42,315 bases of DNA, taken from Phoronis australis. Lineage: Eukaryota > Phoronida > Phoronidae. The stretch's first letter is position 1, and each line of letters starts with the position of its first letter. The notes below the pieces were generated by a model, which saw nothing but the letters and a program-made list of their open reading frames with translations, did no database searches and was not told the DNA's origin. A program made the position numbers and the translations under genes. The stretch is taken from assembly GCA_002633005.1 (NCBI GenBank), contig NMRA01000961.1, forward strand, positions 45,896 to 88,210, in the 5' to 3' direction. Positions 31,784 through 41,927 of this stretch are shown piece after piece.

Positions 31784-32799
31784 AGACTCCCAATTTATAA
31801 TTTTTATTCTTCTTTTTCTTCTAGTCATTACCATTGACATTATCATTATTATGTTTACGTCACCACCTGGTTTTAAGTCGAATTTTCATTTTCAGGAAGG
31901 AAAATCCATAGCAAAATAGCCCCTTTGTCAATAGCGGAGTTGCAACCGAATCGATTTAACGATTGCAAATGTGCGGAAATTAGGGTGCGCAAAGCATATT
32001 GGGATTGATGCACGTAAATGGGATGGCCAGTTGGTTTGCACGGCGTGTGATTTGAGTGCATTAAACTACGATGCTGTCTGTATTTCTGAAAACGTGAAGT
32101 TCTGAGCTACTAGACACTGAGTCATCGATTTCCGCACAAAGTGGTGCTTGCTTATGGTTGGAAAATATCACCTGGTGTGGTATGTACGCGCATTCAATGC
32201 TTTAGGCATACTGACCAGAATCAGACTAGAACATCCCGCGCTTCTCGTCGTTGACCGAAGGAGAAAATTACCATGCGAAATTATCCTACTCATCATGCTA
32301 AACGTGTAATAAGTATGCTGGTTGGGAAATTTCTAATAACCCAGACTTTGTCTTAGCACATTAAGGGAGTCGACAGGACAGGTGGATTGCAGTAGGATGC
32401 TTTACCACCCTCGAAGAATCTTGAAAATCACTCTCATTGAAACTCTTGTTCTCTAACTTTTACAAACACAATACAAGATATTGTACCTCTGGTCAGGGTA
32501 TTGGTAGCCATATCTAATGGCCCATTCTATTTAATAAACGTAAACCCTAAGCCTAGGATGGTTACACGGAAGTTTGCTTTAACTCAACATTGCATAGCCA
32601 GGGAAACTTCAATTTCTCTCTAAACATATTGCGTTGAGGTTCAAAAATGTTTGCGTTGTAGTAAAGCAGATCACGTATTAATAAAAAAGTAAACTGTTAA
32701 ACTTTGTTAATTTAATTGATTGATTAGCCATTCACATATTGGTAAAAAGGTTACTTACTAAAAGACTATAATGCTTCAAGCGTTTAGCTCAAGCCTTTG
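31784..32799. other. No gene seen
   Basis: AT-rich with a TTCTT-rich run near 31800-31825. No supported ORF or repeat. Confidence 0.4.
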
Positions 32800-33100
32800 A
32801 TCATGTGACTTATCTTGCTGCTGTGAAACCGGTAGTAACACATTGTCATAAATGGAAGGAAGTTGTTGTCCCTGGTCGCGGTCATGTGGGGGGTTGCACT
32901 GTTCAATGTTAATGGCCTTTTGATCTTACATGAGTGCCTGTGTTCCTCCTGGATAGAACTCTAGTGTTGTAGATATCGATGGTGTGACCAGATGAAACTA
33001 CATGTAAGTGGGATTATTCAATTTTTTTAACAAAACGAGTGCCGATAGTACGCTTGATCTCACCAACGTATAAATGAGAAGGATCCTGGTCACCCTGGAA
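32800..33100 (-). pseudogene. GIY-YIG endonuclease remnant, probably Penelope-like
   Basis: In the minus strand, one frame gives PSHLYVGEIKRTIGTRFVKK, matching the 'xxYVGETxRxLxxRxxEH' core of GIY-YIG nucleases attached to Penelope-like and similar retroelements. A nearby frame then gives SSGHTIDIYNTRVLSRR (their 'GHxxDxxxTxILxRE') and another gives EQCNPPHDRDQGQQLPSIYD (their 'KPxLNRDxGLxLPxIYD' end). Three frames are needed, so it is broken. The reverse-transcriptase part was not found; only this C-terminal segment is recognisable. Confidence 0.5.
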
Positions 33101-33388
33101 ACTCTATGCTTAACTAACTGACTATATTCTACTGTGTAGCTTATCTCGTTCTTACCACCATCAAATAATACAACGATGAATACACCTTTAACCATTCATA
33201 TATTATTCCGACTTTATGACACACCAGCTTTAGTTAAGGAGAAAATAACAAACCAGTTATCCAGAGTTGTCTCTGTCACAAAAGCGAGAGCTTACAGGAA
33301 CACTTCTCATTGGATGGGTTTGTGATTGATGTTTAAATTCATTTTATTGTAGGTTTCACCAGACTAAAATCGTGGTATCCACTGGTAA

Positions 33389-33592
33389 TCCAGTGTTGGG
33401 TGTGCCTCAACGACACACATTTCGGGACCGTTTGAAGCTTGTACGGTCCCTGAGCTGAAACGGTGGTTGCAGTTTCGAGGGGTTATGGTTCATTGGTTGA
33501 AGCGACAGGCACTGATAGAGAGGATTGTCGTTGTTCCCTTGCTGTTCTTTGTTAAAGGCTATGTGGTCGTCACACAAAATATTTGTTTCTGA
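33389..33592 (+). pseudogene. SAP-domain exon of the YqaJ-type transposon gene
   Basis: An open frame follows a TAA at 33386 and runs to a TGA near 33590. TVPELKRWLQFRG followed by LKRQALIERIV (33440-33529) fits the SAP motif 'xxVxELKxxLxxRGLxxxGxKxxLxxRI', a short DNA-binding helix pair that begins many SWIM/YqaJ proteins of invertebrate transposons. The expected glycine turn (GxK) is degraded to HWLK. Splice borders are uncertain: an acceptor-like tttattgtag lies about 45 bp upstream, in a different frame. Its place 0.6 kb before the SWIM exon on the same strand supports a shared gene. Confidence 0.5.
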
Positions 33593-33846
33593 CTAGTGGC
33601 AGAATTGCAAATGGCGTCGATCTTCTTCTGTTCTGGGAGGTATGATCACATGATTTTAATGAGTGTACCCAACGTAGACAGTAACTTCCAACTTTATGCA
33701 TTTAGGGACAATGCCCTCAAATAGCTTTAAATGTAGCTTCCTTTGGCGTTTATGCTGTGTCTGAAGGAGGTGGGTATGGGGCTCACCATCTGTGTAATGC
33801 TTGATATACGTTTTTAACAGTTTTGATTAAAAACACATCAAATTAA

Positions 33847-33940
33847 TTTCTGTTGGATAGCATCATTGTCTGTAGCCCAGACTATCAACCGAACATTGTA
33901 TAGAGAATACGAGGGAGTGTAGGAAGCTATCCAACAGAAA
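33847..33940. repeat. Hairpin with 15 bp perfect inverted repeat
   Basis: TTTCTGTTGGATAGC (33847-33861) is the exact reverse complement of 33926-33940, separated by 64 bp. It lies between the SAP and SWIM exons and may be a tiny foldback element inserted in an intron. Confidence 0.8.
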
Positions 33941-34161
33941 GTACAGTTGTGCTTGTGTTTACCAATGGATGCTACGTAACTATATTGGTTTAACAGTCTG
34001 TTTACTTTTGATTGCATTTTCATCAAATCCATTTAAACAATGTTGTGCTTTTCCAGATATTATCATTACTTCAATGATAATGAAAGGTCCAAGAAGATCG
34101 TGAGAACCGGCGACAAAAGAATACACAAAAACAAGAACCCTACACGAGGGAATAAGCAACA

Positions 34162-34774
34162 ATGCTGGATGGACATCGATGTTTAGATGTTCCGCCTTCC
34201 ACGTTCACTCATAGCTTCGTATATGGTCATCTTGGGGGCACGACATTAAAACATAGGCAGAGTGACTTCAGGATGAGTAGGTATCAAAAAGTAGAGAAGC
34301 TGCTAATAAAACCAGATCATGATAGCCTACAGTTCAAAGGAGTGATCAGCGCAAGTTGCTCATCAAAAAGTACTCTGTGGTTGGCGAAATTCAAGGACGT
34401 TGTGTATATGCAAAATGTAAGGGCGTTGCAGGTGCAAAGGGCGTTTGCAAGCATGTTGCTGCCTTCTTATTTAGGCTCCTTGGATGCAAGGAAAGTGGGT
34501 TGCCAACTATCCCTGATAAGATTGCGTGCACGTTCCAGGAGTGAGCTTGGGGTCTAACGAAGCGTTCTGTCAAGGTGTCTCAAAAATTTTCAGACTTGGT
34601 ATTTGTGAACTACGTGGATGGAAATGACTCCGAAAAATCAATAGAAATTTCCAAAAAAGAAAGGATTACAACTGTCTTGATCCAAGTAAACAGTCCTTAC
34701 CAACTGCTCGACTTAAGGAACTGGTCAGGGTAATGAAACCATATCACCCAGTGTGGAGCAAATTGCTTGACCAA
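34162..34774 (+). pseudogene. SWIM zinc-finger exon of the YqaJ-type transposon gene (broken)
   Basis: The frame starting at 34162 includes VPPSTFTHSFVYGHL and FKGVISAS. A shift at about 34340-34356 then leads to KKYSVVGEIQGRC and YAKCKGVAGAKGVCKHVAA, the SWIM-type zinc motif (CxCx(n)CxH) that binds DNA or protein. The second cysteine of the first pair appears to be glycine (KCKG), a likely ligand loss. A TGA at 34542-34544 sits in frame where a tryptophan is expected, and a second shift near 34665 leads to NCLDPSKQSLPTARLKELV. The exon ends in a textbook donor (CAAGTAAGT) after base 34774, in phase 0. The broken frame with intact splicing suggests an old copy of an intron-containing transposon gene. 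Confidence 0.65.
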
Positions 34775-35226
34775 GTAAGTGTGCCACCAAACAACTGTTT
34801 GAGACTTCATTACATAATGCTGAAAATATGCTGCTTTGCTATTGTTTGGTTATCAATCACTTATTGTTCTATTATTCTCACGTGGGCGTTCTCTTACTTT
34901 GTCATATACTGCAAATTATATTAAAATTCCACACTTTATCTTATAAGTGACCATGTCGGCCAAATTAACTTAGGTGCAGTCCAACTAAAGCCCAGTTCCA
35001 GGAAATAGGGAACACGTCGTACAGAATTCACCTGTTGTCCCATGTTGTTTATAGTCAATCTTCTCTTGAATAGATACTTGAATTGTGGGCCTCCTCCTGT
35101 ACTGTAGTTGAATGACCCATGCCCTCATAGTACATTTACATGAACTTCGACAATTCATCAATGTTCACTGCCACAAAACATTACATGTACTTGGTTTTCA
35201 AACTTTGATTAGTGCTATTTAAGCAG

Positions 35227-35386
35227 GTTCCATTGATGCTGGATAATATTGAAAGTGACGGGTTTCAGGTCATATGTACATCGTTCATGGCCCATATCAA
35301 GGCTCTCTCCAAAGTTGAAATTCATGTCATTTTGAGAAACATAAGAGGACAATCTCAAGATGAGGATTGGTTCAAACACCGTAAAG
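35227..35386 (+). pseudogene. Next exon: start of the YqaJ nuclease domain
   Basis: An acceptor (tatttaagcag) precedes 35227 and a donor (GGTATGC) follows 35386. The exon begins in phase 0, matching the end of the SWIM exon, and is open throughout its 160 bp. Its end, RGQSQDEDWFKHRKG, matches the N-terminal helix of YqaJ-like exonuclease domains ('TRGQSxxxxWxxxRxGRITAS'). The expected following exon with the catalytic residues is not found in the next kilobase, so the nuclease is incomplete. Confidence 0.6.
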
Positions 35387-36764
35387 GTATGCAACATAAA
35401 CACTAGGCAGGTTGGCCCACTAATAATGATGGTGGGACTCTCTGATTCTTACACCAATTGTCTTATCAAGTTATTATTGAAGTACAGAATGTAACAAATT
35501 GTAAGGAATACTGTGGCACCAAAAATCTTCTTGTTTCCTTGAACGTTAAATCATGAATTGTGGTGATTATTTGTCATTGCTCAGATTATATGGGAAGTCG
35601 ACAAATCTAAAATAACAAACATCTGAAAGGCTTTAAAGGTGGTTCAAACTAGCCTTAACAGTAAGCAAAATTCATACTGAAGAATTGTTGCAATGGAACT
35701 ATTATCACTTTGTTGTTCTGGACTAGGAAGATAATTGGTACTTAGTTATTGACAGTGGCAAGGGTCAACCAGTTTCCTAGTTGTTGTGCTCAGAGTATGA
35801 TTTAGGCAATACGGTCACATGAGAAGTAGCCAGACACAATGCCATTTCTGCATCATGATGGTCAATTCTGTTCTCATATACTTTTCACTTGATTACTACT
35901 TAAAGTGACGCACCACGACGTGTCCTAACGGATGTAACCTGTTTGCACTATAACCTGAATATACCACAGTGGTCCTATTTGTAACGTTACTGAGAACTTT
36001 GGCCCATGGCAAATGGCATCATCATTTTATCCCTTTTCTTTTGACACAAATAACTTACAGTCTTCATAAAGATTAAAAATGACTTAGTGGCCTGGAACCG
36101 GTCTCCAATCTCCGTACTCAGACTACAATCATACTCAAACTCACACTTCATACTCAACCCCAGTAAAGACTCAGTTTTGGTGTATTCAATGTCATAATCG
36201 AAAAATCTGTACTCGAAATTTCGAGCACGTTCTCACTTTTCGATTATACTCGAAGCAAAGTGCAATTAATCTATATTTCGAGTATGGTTGTATGTAAAAA
36301 TTCTGCGTATATGCTCCAAATTCGAATTTGGTTTGGTAGTGTGCTTGAAATCGTATTCGAAAATAAATACAGTGGATGTGAGACACAGACAATTTATTCC
36401 ACAAGCGAAAGAAGAAAATACTGTGACTTGACGATGGCTGGAGAAATTACTAACCGAAATATTGTGCCAATGTTAATGGGCTATAACTTGGTGTGAATAG
36501 ACTAATAGATGATCACCACATCTGACCAAATCATAGCGAGTTGAAGAAGAAACTTGTATAAGTTGTAGCAATAGTGGTACTATGAATAAATAACGCCAGT
36601 GTAACAAGAATATAACAGTCACTGTGTACCAAAATTGGAATGCCATGACTTTTATACAAAATCATTCATTTGAAATGAGGTGTTTTCTTATGCCTCTAAT
36701 GCTAATGTCCAATTAATATTGTGAATTATCAAATTGACCTTGAGCTAGAATTAAACATTCCGTT
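35387..36764. other. No gene seen between the two convergent transposon genes
   Basis: AT-rich. It should hold the C-terminal exons of both genes if the element were intact, but I find neither the YqaJ catalytic motifs nor the DDE triad of the transposase. A 14 bp perfect palindrome (CTCGAAATTTCGAG) is at 36212-36225. Frames at 36192-36404 minus and 36260-36496 plus are unsupported. Confidence 0.4.
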
Positions 36765-37720
36765 TAATTACATTCACATATCTGTATGCAACATCTTTCT
36801 GCAGCAATCCAACTCTCAACCAGACAAACCATAAACAGTTCATCCTGAGGTGAAAGTGCTCTGTTTCTAAGACCTGGGTTGCCTGGGTTCTTGAGAGGTG
36901 ATCCACAATCAATTAAATGTTTTATGTCTTCCTGTACAAACTTGTACACGACCATAAAATGGTTATGATCATTGAAGCCGGATGTAAAAATACATTGCCC
37001 CAGTTTTGTCTTTTATTCCATCCAAGCCAAATGCATGGGATTGCAATAAGTGTTTGTTCATTTCTAACTCCAGTTTGCCAGTCGATATTTCCTTTGTCAC
37101 TTCCTCGTATCTAGACCACATTTTCTACTTGTGTGTAGCTCTTTCTTATATGCAAAACACTCATTCATTTGAAAGCTCCTCATCTACTTGTAGTTCACTA
37201 ATTCTTGAGCCCATGCTCTCGATAATTTCATCTTTTTCCCAACAATATTGATCAAGGTGCTTTCGCTGTCATCCGGTTAACAGTAACTGTGATCATGAGC
37301 TAGGAAGGCGGAAGCCGATTTGCGGTCCAGTTGACTTTCACGTCCTTAAATCAACACAGCGTCATCTTCCAAATTGCTCAGATCAGCTGAGTTCTGGGCA
37401 AGCGAAAACAAGATTTTCTTCACTACACTCCGCCGTGGAGTACTTGTTGCTGTTGCTTTCGAGGGAGATTTTGTAGGACAGTTTCCAAGATACGTTTTAT
37501 TGCCGCCCTCAAAATGAGCGCTGCATAACGTATGCCACTTAGTGGGAACGAATTCACTAAATAGCACTTTGCTTCCAGCTCTACTGCTGTTTTTTACCCG
37601 TTTTTACACGGTTCTTGATCCTTAGGAAACCGGTAATAACTAAATTCTTTATCTCGCTTACTGTTATTATAGCAGTCAGGCACACAACACGTATAACCTA
37701 CCCGTGACCGGTTCGGCAGC
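36765..37720 (-). pseudogene. THAP plus HTH_Tnp_4-type transposase, N-terminal part (broken)
   Basis: On the minus strand, [19 protein letters not shown] (37700-37645) and, after a one-base frameshift, FVPTKWHTLCSAHFEGG (near 37500-37555) give all four C2CH ligands of a THAP DNA-binding domain with normal spacing. Then come a proline/basic linker, a helical segment (WEKDEIIESMGSRISELQ, near 37185-37245), a segment reading KTGAMYFY, and in 36764-36955 CGSPLKNPGNPGLRNR then LSPQDELFMV, the start of the helix-turn-helix of DDE_4-type transposases. A final shift leads to VGLLQKDVAYRY. The DDE catalytic core is absent. The usual ATG position appears to be CTG. Role: DNA binding and transposition of the element at 33389-37720. 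Confidence 0.65.
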
Positions 37721-38892
37721 ACGCTTGCCAACACTGTACTTATTTACTGGAGAACACCGCCTTAACCACAATGCAATATTCTGACCCGCCGTTGAAACTC
37801 CGCTATTCTAAGAAATCCCATTTAACTGAAAACGTCCCGATCCCTCAGAACGCTGTTAGACATGTTTGATTAGTGATCTACTTATCTTTTTCATGTCAAA
37901 CGAACTCGAATAACTTAAACCATTTTTGTAAAAATATCTATTTTTCTGTTTAACGGTAGCCAAAAGAATAGGCGTTTAAATCGAAAATCTTAATGAAGTT
38001 TTTGAGATTGTTGAATAAAGATTAAAATTGGAAAGTTTCAGTGAAATTCACAAAGCCGTTTTCGAGAACTCGAGATCCTAAATTCAAGTCTATTTGTCGA
38101 AGCCAAAAGAGGCGGAATACGTAGCTAGTCTTAAAAACCTGACCGTCATCCATTAACAGTTCAGTGAAATTTTGTATTTGGTCAATATAACCTATACATT
38201 CCTTAGCCATGCTCGCTATTTCAATTACAATGTCAAGTGAATTTATCACATGTTAAACGTTTAACTTTGATACGCAGGATTTCATTATCTCTAGTTCCTA
38301 GGCGAGAAAGTGGAGCAAGCAGCAAGTAAGACAAGATGCACACAGTGCACCGGAGAGGATGATATAAAAAATCATGTACCAAATTGACAATAGAAATCGG
38401 TGATTAAGGCCACGTGAGCACAAGATTGAAACAATAAAATGTCAAATTACCGACAAAACTAACGAATTTCGGTGGATTTATCTTTTTATACAAGTTGCTC
38501 TGTTCGTGAACATACATGTAAAGACAACCATGTGGTTCAGCGATTCGGACTCGGTGCAATTCGGCTTTCTAACAGTCGTATGCACGCAGACGCACAACAA
38601 CATCGAGATAAAAATTTAGCTTTCTGCGGCATCATTCCATGATGTGTGGACTGTTGACTTATAATGGCGACTGAATGAATGAACACTGAAGGTACATTCG
38701 GAACTGCTCTATTTCAGGAGTCGGCAGATTCCTTTAAAGTGACAGTTCCGTTAAATTTGACATCGGACAAGTAGTAAACACATTTCCACGCTATTGGAAG
38801 TGGCTGCACTCAATCTCCTTTTTTTCCTATATGGCATATATTTCACTTTGAAGTTCCCTGAGAATAGAGATGAGATACTTTGCTAGGAAGAT
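37721..38892. other. No gene seen
   Basis: Non-coding; should contain the right end of the ISL2EU-like element, but no inverted repeat partner was found. A 75-codon minus frame (38022-38249) has no recognised domain. Confidence 0.4.
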
Positions 38893-39192
38893 ACGAAATA
38901 TTGTGAAAACGGCCAATTTTCGTGAATAAGGCCTGGGATATCGTCGTTAATATCAGACTCGAATGGCCGATACAACCGTGTAATAACCCATTAATTATCT
39001 AACGGGTTGAGATAACATTTTGTTGGGAAATCCAGGCCAGTTTTGAACCCGGTACACAACAGTTTCAGGCGTCGACTTGACCACTGCACCACTCAAATGC
39101 CGACGTCATCGAACGTGAAAATATAACGTGCAACAATCACATGTTCAACAAATGGCATTGTACCGACATTTATACGCTATGAAAAATAAGAC
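38893..39192 (-). mobile_element. tRNA-derived repeat (SINE-like), copy 2
   Basis: Diverged direct copy of 31462-31783, sharing TAATAACCCATT, GACGTCATCGAACGTGAAAA and CATTGTACCGACATTTATACG. The minus-strand tRNA-like part (39035-39096) has an A-box-like GGTGCAGTGGTCAAG and a B box decayed to GGGTTCAAAAC. Confidence 0.6.
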
Positions 39193-40062
39193 GCATAACT
39201 TCCATAAAAACGATATTTCAGTTAAAGCGAAATTTTCTCTCATTTTCTCTCACTTGTAAATCACCAATCTCCAATTTGAATGCGGGTGTCGTTTCGTCGG
39301 GATCCTTTGACTTGAGCGTTATACTCAGTAGCCAGTGGTAACCTGCTTTAGCAGACGATATTTTCCTGGTCGAAGGTTAGCGTGATAAAATGTGGAATAA
39401 ACTATAATAGATTCTAAACCTTATTTTATAGTTTCAATTTAATTTTTTGTTTAATTTTCAATTGGTTTTGCGTAAAAGCATTTTTTGACAAAAATAGCTC
39501 GGCTTTTCTTAAAAGGTTACGAACTCCGACCCCGGGGACACTGACATAAAAAGTAGTTACAAAGCCGAGGCGAGTCGACAAATGTAGATCGATTCATTGC
39601 AATGATTCTCGTTCAATATGTTGTATGAATAGATTACTACATGTTCTCAGATTCACGGGGTACGTTCAGAGTCTTAGGTTTTTTGTTTCTCTGAGTCGGA
39701 ACTTTTTGCCCACTCTGCCAATTGTTGAGTACGACGAACCTCCCCGAGCATCCCCACGGGTACGCGTAAGCTACCAGTACTGTGCTCACTTTAACGTTAC
39801 CTTGATCAGCTGGATCTTTTTAATTGCTTACGTGATGTCTTTCAAGTTTCCTGACACCAGTAAATGTCTATAACACCGACTGTCGGTGGTAGGTTTTGTT
39901 CTGTTTTGTCACAAAAACTTCTCGGAAATGAGGCTTTCCTTGAACTCAAATTTGACGCACTTAATTGTAAAATCTGAGTTGACTTGGGAGTCAGGTCGTG
40001 ACTGTAAATTCCAGAAGCTAGTGCTCTTACTACTGTTATGGTTCCTGATCTGTCTGTGTTAA
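39193..40062. other. No confident gene
   Basis: Two frames attracted attention. A plus frame (39625-39873) has a hydrophobic end. A minus frame (39842-40087) reads EIYQINTDRSGTITVVRAL, faintly like a cadherin strand, but its start lies in a 46 bp repeat and the rest does not fit. Neither is called. Confidence 0.35.
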
Positions 40063-40108
40063 TTTGATATATTTCACTAATGGCCAACCTCAGCGTCTGT
40101 TTACTTAC
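40063..40108 (+). repeat. 46 bp direct repeat, left copy
   Basis: Starts TTTGAT(A)TATTTCACTA and contains CAACCTCAGC; matches 40337-40382 at 38 of 46 positions. The pair brackets the tRNA-like sequence. Confidence 0.75.
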
Positions 40109-40243
40109 TATATCTAATTAACACATACTGTAAAGTTGCTGATTGTATATATAATTGTCCAAACCCCGTGAGTAAAAGGCGAAACGCCACTCAAGGGATA
40201 TATGACACGACAATTGGCTGTAAACAGTAATTACACAGATAGC

Positions 40244-40320
40244 GGATCCTCTATAGCTTAGTGGTAAGATCACTAGACCGGCAATCCAGAGACCTGAGGT
40301 TCGATTCCCAGTTGGGTTCA
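40244..40320 (+). tRNA. tRNA-like pseudogene or SINE head
   Basis: 77 nt with both internal RNA polymerase III promoter boxes intact: A box TAGCTTAGTGG (40253-40263) and B box GGTTCGATTCC (40298-40308). The acceptor strands GGATCCT and TGGGTTC pair at six of seven positions (two G-T pairs). The anticodon stem CTAGA/TCCAG has one mismatch, with loop CCGGCAA. This would place GGC (alanine) as anticodon, but position 33 is C instead of the invariant U, two extra bases follow the acceptor strand, and the T stem pairs poorly. It is most likely a tRNA pseudogene or the head of a tRNA-derived SINE, not a working tRNA. Confidence 0.6.
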
Positions 40321-40336
40321 TGATATTTTGTATTTA

Positions 40337-40382
40337 TTTGATGTATTTCACTACTGAGCAACCTCAGCATCTATATATTTAC
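40337..40382 (+). repeat. 46 bp direct repeat, right copy
   Basis: Matches 40063-40108 at 38 of 46 positions. Too long and too diverged for a simple target-site duplication, so probably an older tandem duplication or two copies of a dispersed repeat. Confidence 0.75.
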
Positions 40383-41247
40383 CCCATCATTTGACCGGAG
40401 ATAACTAGTTGTTGTCAAAATTAAAAAATCGCCACTATTCTGCATAAAAAGTGCTTATTTTATGGCATCATTTCACAAGTAATTGAACCGCCATGGCGGG
40501 ATAGATAGATGACTGTGCGACGGTAAACATAATTAAAACTATCAGCTAGCTTATTCTTTTATTATGCAAGTAAACTACAATCAATCAATAGAATCAACAC
40601 ACGGTGATCAAATTAAATGTCAATAGCTTCTAAAACTGCACTGTTCAACCAATCATGTTGAACTAATTTATTCGAGGAGTACCACATTATCAGACAAACT
40701 GTGATATTCGATAAACAGCTGGCTGCAGAAAACGTTTTTGTTGAGAAGACAAACTGACTATATTCAACGTTAATGACGAAACTCAAGCAATAGATGAGGT
40801 GGTTCGGTGGGCGAGAGCTGACTTCTAAGTTTCACTGGCAATCATAATCTGCCATGTTGGCACTTCAAGCTTAAAAATTAAACCAACTAACTAGGCTTAA
40901 ACAAAACCAAGTAGACAGTAAAATTACGAAAATTGTAATAAAACAATTACAACCTGCGGCATTTAGGAAATGAGTCTTCGTCAAGATATACATGTACCCA
41001 AGTTGCCGTTTTAACTGATATTGTTTTTAATGTATCAAATCAAACCGTGCTTTCGAAATTTTAGGCTTTAATTTTGTTAATGCCAGAGAAAACCAACTTC
41101 GGTGTAATAATAAACAACAGGGATAAGAAAGTAGTGCCAGCAGTTGACCTTCAATTTCATGAGATTAGACATGCATGAATACACAGGGCCTGATCCTTTA
41201 CATTGCACGAGACAGTAAATACATCACATGCACTAGATCTCGGGTTA
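40383..41247. other. No gene seen (putative intron)
   Basis: AT-rich non-coding sequence downstream, on the minus strand, of the FN3 exon. Confidence 0.4.
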
Positions 41248-41313
41248 GTCAGTTGAGTTTAACTGGTTTGAGTTGAACATGCAGCTGTTTTGAGTTAAGT
41301 TTGAGTTGAGTCG
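41248..41313 (+). repeat. Degenerate TTGAGTT simple repeat
   Basis: Several variants of GAGTT/TTGAGTT in about 65 bp (GTTGAGTTT, TTTGAGTTGAA, TTTGAGTTAAG, TTTGAGTTGAG). Confidence 0.6.
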
Positions 41314-41669
41314 TGTTGCAGCTACAGATTAAACAGAAAAACCATTGGTATAAACAGCTACATGTAGAGAGACAGTTCCTGAAATAGGCTGAATAGTTTA
41401 TCACGTGTCAGAGCATCGCAACACTGGTGGGAGCATAGAACAGACATGACATCGAAGGTTTTGTTTATGTTTAGCGTGAAAATTAATACGATCGATATTA
41501 GATTAGAAAAGTGATTATCTCAAACCAGTTTTCCGTCTATCGTCGCACCGAGGGCTATTAGAACCGATCGGCTGTAGCCTGCAACAGGGCCGCCACCCAT
41601 CCGCAGGGGGATTGTGACAAACGCGCATCACTCGGCGACAATAGGCAAGAACGTGTAACAAGTTCTCAC

Positions 41670-41915
41670 CTGATTCACTGGTATGACATGCTATCGAGGC
41701 TGAAACTACATCATCCCATCCTGCCTTGACTGTTGTTATCGTAACATTGTACTCAGTAAAAGAAGTCAAACCAGTGCAACGTTTGTTGGTAGTATAATTA
41801 TCTGCAATGAAGTGATGTTTTCCGCAAGACACTTTGTAGCTATCTTTATTTCCAGCTGCTGCGGTCCAATTGACATCAATTGTTTTCTCACCTCCAACCA
41901 GAGAGACAATAGTAG
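41670..41915 (-). CDS. Internal exon encoding a fibronectin type III domain
   Basis: On the minus strand the donor (CAGGTGAGA) follows base 41670. The exon is 246 bp, phase 1-1, open throughout. An alternative acceptor (ctttctag) would start it 12 bp earlier, at 41927, in the same phase. The translation is a compact FN3 domain: an A/B strand start TIVSLVGGEKTIDVNW with the conserved Trp, a C strand SYKVSC, the signature TGLTSFTEYNVTITTV (the 'LxPxTxYxVxV' of strands E-F with the conserved Tyr), KAGWDD, and a G strand ending in CHTSES. Extra cysteines suggest a disulfide. FN3 domains build adhesion molecules, cytokine-type receptors and receptor phosphatases. Its end phase fits the transmembrane last exon at 30810-31006 on the same strand; further exons lie beyond the right edge. 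Confidence 0.7.
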
Positions 41916-41927
41916 CTGCAGCCAGTT

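Larger units (their letters stand above)
33389..37720. mobile_element. Two-gene DNA transposon, ISL2EU-like, decayed
   Basis: Two convergent gene remnants lie between intron-like and unrelated sequence: a SAP-SWIM-YqaJ gene on plus (33389-35386) and a THAP plus HTH transposase gene on minus (37720-36765). ISL2EU-type eukaryotic DNA transposons are, to my knowledge, those that pair a THAP/DDE_4-like transposase with a second YqaJ-nuclease protein, so one composite element is the simplest reading. I could not find its terminal inverted repeats or target duplication; the limits given are those of the coding remnants. The transposase catalytic core and the main part of the YqaJ domain are missing, so it is dead. 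Confidence 0.55.

Noticed and set aside
36100-36380. Repeated ACTC/CGAA motifs, possibly a tandem array or regulatory cluster
   Set aside because: Spacing is irregular and no unit can be defined; only the 14 bp palindrome at 36212-36225 is exact.
39842-40087. Minus frame faintly like a cadherin repeat (INTDRSGTITVVRAL)
   Set aside because: Only one strand fits, the calcium-binding DxNDN and LDRE motifs are absent, and the frame begins in a 46 bp repeat also found at 40337-40382.
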